From: Phycisphaerales bacterium
Lineage (GTDB): Bacteria > Planctomycetota > Phycisphaerae > Phycisphaerales > UBA1924
Length of the DNA: 64,000 bases
Reading direction: 5' to 3'
NCBI GenBank assembly: GCA_040217175.1
Contig: JAVJNT010000001.1
Coordinates: forward strand, 434,001-498,000
This document shows positions 34,069 through 40,859 of this stretch, in pieces; position 1 is the first letter of the stretch, and every line of letters begins with the position of its first letter. The translations under genes and the position numbers were made by a program. The notes beneath the pieces were generated by a model, which did not search any database, had not been told where the DNA came from, and saw nothing but the letters and a program-made list of their open reading frames with translations.

Positions 34069-35385
34069 CTAAGGGCAGCCGATATCGAACGCGTCGAAGT
34101 ACCGCAGGAAGTCGAAGATCGTCAGCACGCCGTCGCCGTCGAAGTCGGCGCGCAGGTCGCCGTCCTGGAAGAGGTTGGTGAACGCCAGGAAGTCGAAGAT
34201 CGTTACCTCGCCGTCGCCGTCGAAGTCGACCGCGCAGGGCGGGGCCGGGTCGAGCACGGCCAGGTAGGCCTCGGTGTCGCCATCGGGGTTCACGCCCGCG
34301 CCGACGACGACGACGCGGCCCGTGTCGGCGTGCACGCTGGCGTCGAGCGCGAGCGTGAGCGTCCAGCCGGTCAGGTCGAGGCCGAAGTCATCGACCAGGA
34401 CGTCTTGCAGGGGGCGCATGCCGTCGGCCTCGGTCCAGATGAACGGGCGCAGGTCGGCGCCGTCCTGGGCCCAGCCGACGATGACGCCGCCGTCCTCGCT
34501 CACGCTGCGCGCGAAGATGCGGTCGCCCTCGAACTCGGTCGCGGTCGCGAGGATCTCCAGGCCGCCCTCGGTCCACCGGACCGCCGACTGCCCGTCGGCG
34601 GTGCGCACCCAGCCGACGATGATCGATCCATCCAGCGACATGCCCTGGGCCTCGCCCGTGACGAGCGACCCGGGCGGCACGGGGAGCTGCTGGAGGCCCT
34701 CGGCCTCGCTCCAGCGGAACGGCTGGCCCCGCTGGCCGTCCGGGCTGCCGTAGCCGGCGACGATCGTGGCGTCGCCGCTGATGGCGGTCGCGAGCGTGGA
34801 GGTACCCGGGCTCAGCCGCCCGAGCCCGGCCATGCCGCCCGAGGGCGTCCAGAGGAACGCCTCGTCGCCCAGCGGTCCGGAGATCGACCGGCTTGCGCCG
34901 ACGACCGCGTCGCCGTCGGCCGACACGCCCCCCGCCTCGCTCTGGAACGGGCCGCCCGGCAGATCGCCCAGCGACTCCATGCCAGTCGCGGCGCGCCAGC
35001 GCATCGCCACGATGCCGCCGGGCGCCGACGCGCCACCGATGATGGTCGTGCCATCGGTGCTGATGCCCGCCGCGCTGCTGAAGAAAAAGCTCCCGCCGAG
35101 GTCGCCCAGGCCCTCGATGCCCCCGGCCTGCGTCCAGCGGAACGCTTCGGGACCGTTCGCGCCCTCGGCGTTGCCCGATACGACGAGGTTCGCGACGTCG
35201 CCGCCCGCCAGGTCGAACGAACTCACGCCGCTCGCCGACGACACGACCTGGCCCCCGGCCAGGTCGCCCAGCGGCACGAACGCGGACTGGCCGCTCGCTG
35301 CCTGCCACGTCGCCCCGGCGGCGATCGCTGCCGCGAGCGCGGAACGGTTGGATCCAGAAAAGACGCTGGCGCGCTTCATCGACAT
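34069..35385 (-). CDS. secreted HAF-repeat protein with GC-type dockerin tail
   Basis: From ATG 35385 the product has 438 residues with a leader around ALAAAIAAGATWQAASGQ. The body consists of HAF-type repeats: FRWTQAGGIEGLGDLGGSFF, MRWRAATGMESLGDLPGG, FLWTPSGGMAGLGRL and FRWSEAEGLQQLPVPPGS, each followed by AxGIS-DG-xxIVG. These occur in surface or secreted proteins. The last 55 residues carry two D-x-D-x-DG loops (FDGDGEVTIFDFLAF and FDGDGVLTIFDFLRY) and end DAFDIGCP. It is a probable envelope or extracellular protein. Its stop lies about 40 bp from the 21-bp repeat array. Confidence 0.85.
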   Translation of the reverse strand: MSMKRASVFSGSNRSALAAAIAAGATWQAASGQSAFVPLGDLAGGQVVSSASGVSSFDLAGGDVANLVVSGNAEGANGPEAFRWTQAGGIEGLGDLGGSFFFSSAAGISTDGTTIIGGASAPGGIVAMRWRAATGMESLGDLPGGPFQSEAGGVSADGDAVVGASRSISGPLGDEAFLWTPSGGMAGLGRLSPGTSTLATAISGDATIVAGYGSPDGQRGQPFRWSEAEGLQQLPVPPGSLVTGEAQGMSLDGSIIVGWVRTADGQSAVRWTEGGLEILATATEFEGDRIFARSVSEDGGVIVGWAQDGADLRPFIWTEADGMRPLQDVLVDDFGLDLTGWTLTLALDASVHADTGRVVVVGAGVNPDGDTEAYLAVLDPAPPCAVDFDGDGEVTIFDFLAFTNLFQDGDLRADFDGDGVLTIFDFLRYFDAFDIGCP

Positions 35386-35508
35386 GGTCGCTCCCCCTCG
35401 ATCGGCCGACGCTCCCGCGCCAGTCCTGAGCCAACGGTATCGTAACCGGGACGGCGGGATTCCGAGCATGAATGGGTATTCATGCCTCCCCCAACGGGGT
35501 CGCTCGCC

Positions 35509-35973
35509 TCAGGCCTTGGCGACCTCTTGGAGGAAGGCCCGGTGCTTGCCCAGCCGGAGATCGGCGACCATGGCCTTCGCGATCGTGCCGTCGGAGCCGA
35601 GCAGGTAGGTCACGCGCCGCGGCATGCCCAGCAGGCCGAGGGCGTCGATGGCCTTGAGGATCGTCTTGTCTTCGTCGGCGATGATGGGGAAGGGCAGCTC
35701 GTGCTTCTTCTTGAAGCGCTCGTGGCTCTCGCGGCCCTGCGGGCTGATGCCGACGACGCGCAGGCCCGAGCCCTCGAGCTCGGCGGCCAGCTCGCCCATC
35801 GTGTCGCGCATCGCGCAGGCCTGGCGGGTGCACATGGGCGTGTTGTCGGCCGGATAGGCGTAGAGCACGATCGGGCCCTCGGCCGCGAGGTCGGCGAGCT
35901 TCGTGGGCTCGTCGCAGAGCCCGGGCGTGGGGGGGATCGTGACGTCTGGGATCGAAGAGCCTTCGGCAAGCAC
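35509..35973 (-). CDS. bcp: thioredoxin-dependent peroxiredoxin, Bcp/PrxQ type
   Basis: No ATG fits, so I choose GTG 35973 for a 154-residue enzyme. The peroxidatic Cys48 is in ADNTPMCTRQAC, with the resolving Cys53 five residues on, as in Bcp. The rest of the thioredoxin-like fold is present (LRVVGISPQGRESHERFKKKHELPFPIIADEDKTILKAIDALG), but the region PRRVTYLLGSDGTIAKAMV is normal for the family. The usual PVCT is replaced by PMCT. It removes alkyl and hydrogen peroxides in the cytosol. It is divergent from the aminotransferase gene with 30 bp between the starts. Confidence 0.88.
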   Translation of the reverse strand: MLAEGSSIPDVTIPPTPGLCDEPTKLADLAAEGPIVLYAYPADNTPMCTRQACAMRDTMGELAAELEGSGLRVVGISPQGRESHERFKKKHELPFPIIADEDKTILKAIDALGLLGMPRRVTYLLGSDGTIAKAMVADLRLGKHRAFLQEVAKA

Positions 35974-36003
35974 GGGCGAGTTTAGGTCGATATCCTGCGG
36001 GCG

Positions 36004-37197
36004 ATGATCGCCTCCAACGCCGTTGCAGACCGGTTGAGCGACTTCGGCTCGACCATCTTCGCCGAGATGACCGCCCTCGCGGTGCGTCATAAGGCCGTAA
36101 ACCTGTCCCAGGGCTTCCCCGATTTCGAGGGCCCCGCCGCGATGCTCGAAGCGCTGGGCGAGGCCGCGGGCTCGGGCTTCAACCAGTACGCCCCGCTGGC
36201 CGGCGTGCCCGAGCTGCGCCGCGGCGTGGCCAAGTGGTTCAACGAGTTCGGCGGGTTCGAAGTCGACCCCGATACCTGGGTTACCGCAACCTGCGGCTGC
36301 ACTGAGGCCATCGCCGCGAGCATGCTGGGGCTCATCAATCCGCGTGACGGCGTGGTCGTCTTCCAGCCCTGCTACGACAGCTACCAGGCGACGGCGTCGA
36401 TGGCCGGCGCCACGCTCCTGCCGGTGACGCTCGAGCCCGACGCCGACGGGCGATTTGCCTTCGATGTAGACGGCTTGCGGGAAGCCTTCGAGCAAAAGCC
36501 CAAGGCCGTGCTGCTCAACACGCCGCATAATCCGACGGGCACGGTCTTCGACGAGGACCAGCTTGCGCTCATCGCCGAGCTGTGCGTGCGGCACGACGCC
36601 ATCGCGATCAGCGACGAGGTCTACGACCACTTGGTGTACGAGGGCCGACACCACCGGCTCGCGGGCTTCGAGGGCATGGCCGAGCGCACGATCACGCTGG
36701 GCAGCATCGGCAAGCTGTTCAGCGCGACGGGCTGGAAGGTCGGCTGGGCGGTTGCGCCGCCGCGCTTGGGCCAGGCCGTGCGCAGCGCCCACCAGTTCCT
36801 GACGTTCTGCGCCAACGCGCCGGCCCAGGCCGCCTCGGCGAAGGCGTTGCTCGAGCACCTCGACAGCACGATCGAGCTGCGCGACAACATGGAGGCCAAC
36901 CGCGACCTGCTGTGCGACGCGCTCGAGCGCGTCGGATTCAGGGTCTTCCGGCCGGCGTCGGGCTACTTCGTGATGTGCGACCACACGCCGGTGTCCAAGC
37001 GGCTGGGCATCGAGGGGCCCGATGCGGACGTTGCGTTCTGCAAGCACCTGGTCGAGCAGGTCGGCGTCGCGGCCATCCCCCCGGGCTCGTTCTACGTCGA
37101 TCGGTCGATGGGCGCCAAGTACGTCCGATTCGCGTTCTGCAAGAAGCGTGCGACGATCAAGCGGGCCATCGAGCGGCTCGAGGCGCTCAGCGAATAA
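36004..37197 (+). CDS. PLP-dependent class I/II aminotransferase (kynurenine/methionine aminotransferase type)
   Basis: A 397-residue fold-type I enzyme. It has VNLSQGFPDFEGP at the N-terminus, NQYAPLAGVPELR, the substrate-clamp LNTPHNPTGTVF (172-183), AISDEVYDHLVY and the PLP Lys237 in TLGSIGKLFSATGWKVGWA. These match the KAT/YbdL branch, which transaminates methionine, glutamine or kynurenine. The length is normal. It diverges from the peroxiredoxin gene and converges with the phosphohexomutase gene, overlapping its end by 11 bp. Confidence 0.93.
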   Translation: MIASNAVADRLSDFGSTIFAEMTALAVRHKAVNLSQGFPDFEGPAAMLEALGEAAGSGFNQYAPLAGVPELRRGVAKWFNEFGGFEVDPDTWVTATCGCTEAIAASMLGLINPRDGVVVFQPCYDSYQATASMAGATLLPVTLEPDADGRFAFDVDGLREAFEQKPKAVLLNTPHNPTGTVFDEDQLALIAELCVRHDAIAISDEVYDHLVYEGRHHRLAGFEGMAERTITLGSIGKLFSATGWKVGWAVAPPRLGQAVRSAHQFLTFCANAPAQAASAKALLEHLDSTIELRDNMEANRDLLCDALERVGFRVFRPASGYFVMCDHTPVSKRLGIEGPDADVAFCKHLVEQVGVAAIPPGSFYVDRSMGAKYVRFAFCKKRATIKRAIERLEALSE

Positions 37198-38680
37198 GGG
37201 CCTGGGCCTCGTCCAAGAGCGCGTTGGCCCGTGCTTCGTCGGGCGCCTCGGCGATCAGCCGCACGATGGGCTCGGTGTTGCTCGCGCGCACGCTGAGCCA
37301 CGCCTTCTCGTCGTCCAGGTCGATCCGCACGCCGTCCTGCAGGTCGACCCGGCCGCGACCCTCGAAGGCCTTTCGAACCGCGTCGATGGCGGGCGTGGCG
37401 GCACCCTTGCTGGCGATGTCCTGCTTGCGCTTGACGATGGCGTAGCTCGGCAGCCCGTCCACGATCTGGCTCAGCGGCTTCTCGTGACGGGCCATGAGTA
37501 TGAGCGTGAGACCCATCGCGACGACCGAGTCTCGCACGAACGAGACCGAGGGCCAAATGACCCCGCCGTTGCCCTCGCCGCCGAGCACGACGTTCTTGCC
37601 GTCGGCCAGCAGCTCGAGCACCCGGCCGACGACGTGGGCCTCGCCCACCGGCGTGCGCTCGACCCGCGCCCCGAACCGCTCGGCCACGTCGTCGATCATG
37701 CGGCTGGTCGAGAGGTTCGTGACGATAATCGCCTCGTCGCCTTCGTCTTCTTCGAGCTCGAGCAACGCGAGCGCCGAGAGCACGAGCGTGTACTCCTCGC
37801 CGACGTAGCGGCCGGTTTCGTCGACGATTGCGAGCCGGTCGGCGTCGGGATCCTGCGCGAAGCCGACGTCGGCGCCCACGCCCGGCACCACGCCGCACAG
37901 CCCGCCGTCCCCCGACAGGTTCTCCCTCGTCGGCTCGGGCGTGTGCGGAAACACGCCGCTGGGCGAGCAGTTGATCGGCACGATGTCGGCCAAATAGTCA
38001 AGGAACGGCACGCCGACGAGCGCCCCAGAACTGTTGACCGCGTCGAGCACGCACCGAAGCCCGATCGAGCCCGAATCGTCCCACCGCTCGAGCGCCCCGT
38101 CGGGCAGCATCGAGATCACGCGACCGGCCACGCCGGTCCAGTGGTGCTGCGAGGCCTTGCCCTCGTCGGCCAGGGGCTCGAAGGCGGTAGGCTCGGCCCA
38201 CTCCGGGCCACGCTCGTACTGCTCGATGATCTCACGCGCGAGCTCGGCGGGCGGGGCGCACGCGAAGTCGAACTCGTGCTCGCCGCCGCCGGCGATGCCC
38301 GCGATGAGCAGCTTCAGCCCGTTCCACTGCTGGGGGTTGTGGCTCGCTGTCACGATGACCGCGCCGTCCACCTCGTCGAGCGCCGCCATGCCGATGGTGG
38401 GGGTGCTCGCAACGCCCAGCCGCGTGACCGAGCAGCCCGAGCCGAGCAGGCCCGCGACGGCCGCTTCGTAGATCGCCTCGCCGCCCCGCCGGCCGTCGCG
38501 GCCGATGATGACGTGCGGCGAGGGGCCCTGGGCGCCCAGGAACGTACCGAACGCCGCGGCGTATCGGAGGGCGACCTCGGGCGTGAGGCTCTGGCCCGTG
38601 ATGCCTCGCATGCCGCTGACGCCGAGCATGAGGGGGGCGGAGGCTGAGTTCTCGGTCGAGCTTGTGGTGTTCTGGGCCAT
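37187..38680 (-). CDS. glmM: phosphohexomutase (phosphoglucosamine/phosphomannomutase family)
   Basis: From ATG 38680 the product has 497 residues. It opens LMLGVSGMRGITGQSLTPEVALRYAAAFG, has the phosphoserine Ser113 in VTASHNPQQWNGLK, the metal loop DPDADRLAIVDETG, the sugar loop GEGNGGVIWPS and the C-terminal phosphate-binding RASNTEPIVRLIAEA. All four active-site loops are intact. The usual DGDGDR is DPDADR here. GlmM (glucosamine-6-P to glucosamine-1-P for cell envelope precursors) is the best guess because of the GMRG opening, but phosphomannomutase activity is possible. Confidence 0.88.
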   Translation of the reverse strand: MAQNTTSSTENSASAPLMLGVSGMRGITGQSLTPEVALRYAAAFGTFLGAQGPSPHVIIGRDGRRGGEAIYEAAVAGLLGSGCSVTRLGVASTPTIGMAALDEVDGAVIVTASHNPQQWNGLKLLIAGIAGGGEHEFDFACAPPAELAREIIEQYERGPEWAEPTAFEPLADEGKASQHHWTGVAGRVISMLPDGALERWDDSGSIGLRCVLDAVNSSGALVGVPFLDYLADIVPINCSPSGVFPHTPEPTRENLSGDGGLCGVVPGVGADVGFAQDPDADRLAIVDETGRYVGEEYTLVLSALALLELEEDEGDEAIIVTNLSTSRMIDDVAERFGARVERTPVGEAHVVGRVLELLADGKNVVLGGEGNGGVIWPSVSFVRDSVVAMGLTLILMARHEKPLSQIVDGLPSYAIVKRKQDIASKGAATPAIDAVRKAFEGRGRVDLQDGVRIDLDDEKAWLSVRASNTEPIVRLIAEAPDEARANALLDEAQALIR

Positions 38681-38773
38681 GGAGGCGAGGCTAGGCCCCG
38701 GACGGTGCGGCCTTCGGCGGTGTCTACTGGTATGAACCACCCGAGCAGGTCCGTGCAGACCGAGGAGACCTCC

Positions 38774-39859
38774 ATGCGACACCGAGCGATCGCCGTCCTG
38801 GCCCTGAGCGGCTTGGCCCTTGCCTCCCACGCCACCGCGGCCGCCGCGCCGTCACCATGGTTCCTGTCACAGGCGGCCGGCCTGCAGCAGACCGCCGACC
38901 GCAACGCCGCCCTGGATTACTGGCGGCTCGTGAACACGACGTCGTACGCCGACGACCTGCCCGCGCGAGCCGGCGAGGCGTTCAAGCTCCTGCACCCGGA
39001 TCCCGAGGGCGAGGACCAGGCGATCGAAGCGCCCGCCACGCTCCTGCCGGGCGGCGAACTCGCCGCGGAGCTCGCCGAGATCGCCGACTTCATGGACGAC
39101 CTCGAGCGTGCCAGCCGAGAGACGCACTGCGACTTCCAGGTCCGCTACGAAGACGGCTACGCGGCCTTGTTGCCCCACCTGGGCCACATGCGCAACTTTG
39201 CCCGCCTGCTCGTCACCGATGCTCGGAGACTCGCGCTCGCTGGAGATACCACGGGCGCAGCCGATCGCCTGGCGACGTCGCTGCGCATGGCCCGTCACAT
39301 CACCGGCGATCGAATCCTGATCAGCTCGCTGGTCTCGGCTGCCATCACCGACATGACGATCAAGGAAGCCTACTGGCTGTTCCAGCGCACGCAGGACGCA
39401 CCCGAGATCAGGCAGATCCTGGGCAAGGCCGCCGATCGCTTCCCCGCCGATGATCCCCACAAGGTGGAGCTCGCCCTGCGAACCGAGCGCGACCTGGTAG
39501 CGTCGCTGGCACGGCAGTTCCGAGGGCCGACAGCCGGTCGTGAGTTTGCGAGCTTGTTTCTCCCGATGACCGGAGACAGCGAAGAACAGTCGGTCGAGTC
39601 CGAGCTCCAACGCCTGGACGGCGGGCAGTTCAAGTCCGAGGTCGAGAAGGCCGTCGACGCGTTCGATCTGGTGTTCGAGGCCTGGAACGCCGCCGACCCG
39701 CCGGCCGAGCTGCGGATGCTCGGCGAGCACTTCGCGAGCGGCGACTTCGGACCGGTAGCCGTCGTCGTGGTTCCTGCCTTCGGTCGTGCCTACAAGTCGG
39801 ATGCGAGGGCGAGAGAGACACTCGAAGCGTTTCGAGCCCGTGTCAATGACGATGGCTGA
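38774..39859 (+). CDS. hypothetical secreted protein upstream of an ECF sigma gene
   Basis: From ATG 38774 (GGAGACC upstream) the product has 361 residues with a signal peptide cut near ATAAAAPSP. The mature part is mostly alpha-helical and acidic, with LQQTADRNAALDYWRLVNTTSY near the start and repeated amphipathic helices such as RLLVTDARRLALAGDTTGAADRLATSLRMARHI, which recall TPR-like packing. I do not recognise a family. Its stop overlaps the start region of the sigma factor gene by 14 bp, so the two are probably cotranscribed, and it may be part of the regulatory output or input of that factor. Confidence 0.7.
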   Translation: MRHRAIAVLALSGLALASHATAAAAPSPWFLSQAAGLQQTADRNAALDYWRLVNTTSYADDLPARAGEAFKLLHPDPEGEDQAIEAPATLLPGGELAAELAEIADFMDDLERASRETHCDFQVRYEDGYAALLPHLGHMRNFARLLVTDARRLALAGDTTGAADRLATSLRMARHITGDRILISSLVSAAITDMTIKEAYWLFQRTQDAPEIRQILGKAADRFPADDPHKVELALRTERDLVASLARQFRGPTAGREFASLFLPMTGDSEEQSVESELQRLDGGQFKSEVEKAVDAFDLVFEAWNAADPPAELRMLGEHFASGDFGPVAVVVVPAFGRAYKSDARARETLEAFRARVNDDG

Positions 39860-40457
39860 GCACGCATCACACCAGAGCGACGAGCGCGACCGGATCGCGG
39901 AAGATCGGTCGCTCTTGCTTGCGTTCCACGCCGGCAGCGAGCCGGCGGCGCGAGAGCTCTGGGATCGATACGGGGGGCGGCTGCGGACGTACGCCCGAAC
40001 ATTGACAGACGACGGGTTCGCGGAGGACGTTGTCCAGGGCGTCTTCCTCGGCGTGCTGCGGCTCCGCCGCGGGAAGGTTCGATCCGTGCGTGATCCCGCG
40101 GCGTGGCTCTGCACGCTCACTCGACACGCCGCTCTCAACGCCAGGCGCGGCGAAGCGCGGCGTGAGAATCGCGAAAGGGCGGCGATCCGCGATCGTTCGG
40201 AAACTGCCACGGATTCGTCGCAGAGCCGGGATAGAGCCGAAGTCCTGCTCGAGCGGCTGCCGCAGCCGTGGCGCGAGGCCATCGTGCTGCGTCACGCGTA
40301 CGGATTCACGCTCGAGCGTCTGGCCGATGCGCTCGGCGTCTCGCGCTCGACTGCCGCCGATCGCTATAGCCGCGGCCTCTCCATGGCGCGTGCATTGGCC
40401 GAACCGAGGTCAGCCCCGGTCCACGTTCATGAGGAGCAGGCAAGCCATGCTCGGTGA
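39846..40457 (+). CDS. ECF-type RNA polymerase sigma factor
   Basis: A 203-residue protein from ATG 39846 (ATG 39852 is also possible). Region 2 is LLLAFHAGSEPAARELWDRYGGRLRTYARTLTDDGFAEDVVQGVFLGVLRLR, and region 4 is LLERLPQPWREAIVLRHAYGFTLERLADALGVSRSTAADRYSRGLSMARALA, with the helix-turn-helix near the end. The linker between them is Arg/Glu-rich. It overlaps the secreted protein gene upstream and a small membrane protein gene downstream (11 bp), so it forms a three-gene operon in which the third product could be its regulator. Confidence 0.92.
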   Translation: MTMAEHASHQSDERDRIAEDRSLLLAFHAGSEPAARELWDRYGGRLRTYARTLTDDGFAEDVVQGVFLGVLRLRRGKVRSVRDPAAWLCTLTRHAALNARRGEARRENRERAAIRDRSETATDSSQSRDRAEVLLERLPQPWREAIVLRHAYGFTLERLADALGVSRSTAADRYSRGLSMARALAEPRSAPVHVHEEQASHAR

Positions 40458-40824
40458 TCACCAGTTCGATTTCTCTGCCGGACCATTGCCCGAGTCGATC
40501 ACGCGTGCGGTTGCCCGGCGTCGCGTTGCCGTCCGCCTGCGCCGGGCGGGTGCCGTGGGCGCCGTGTTGATGGTCGCAGGCGTGGGAGCGTGGTTTGCTC
40601 GGCCAGGCCAAGCACCCTCGGCAGGCCGTTCCATGGCCCAGCATGACCTACTCACCGACGAACCCGTTGCGACGCGACTCGACTCGGCCTCGGTTCTCGC
40701 CCTCAGGCTGGCTGGCCCCGAGCACGCGACGGCGACGCCGGTTGCCAACCACCCGCGCGCCAACGAGACCGTCTTCGGTCTCCGGCAGAGGGAATTCGAG
40801 CGACTGCCGTCCCCGGCCTCATGA
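40447..40824 (+). CDS. small single-pass membrane protein, possible anti-sigma factor
   Basis: A 125-residue protein from ATG 40447, overlapping the sigma gene by 11 bp. An Arg-rich cytosolic N-terminus (ITRAVARRRVAVRLRRAG) precedes one membrane helix (about 34-51, GAVGAVLMVAGVGAWFA), and a periplasmic tail of about 70 residues follows. It lacks the HxxxCxxC zinc anti-sigma motif, so its role as anti-sigma is inferred only from position and topology. Confidence 0.6.
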   Translation: MLGDHQFDFSAGPLPESITRAVARRRVAVRLRRAGAVGAVLMVAGVGAWFARPGQAPSAGRSMAQHDLLTDEPVATRLDSASVLALRLAGPEHATATPVANHPRANETVFGLRQREFERLPSPAS

Positions 40825-40859
40825 AGAACCCCCCCGCACCGGGCCGATAAGGCCTGGAG

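Noticed and set aside
35509-37047. 512-residue minus-strand frame that would extend the peroxiredoxin upstream
   Set aside because: The extension is antisense to the aminotransferase gene; the peroxiredoxin domain starts at the GTG at 35973.
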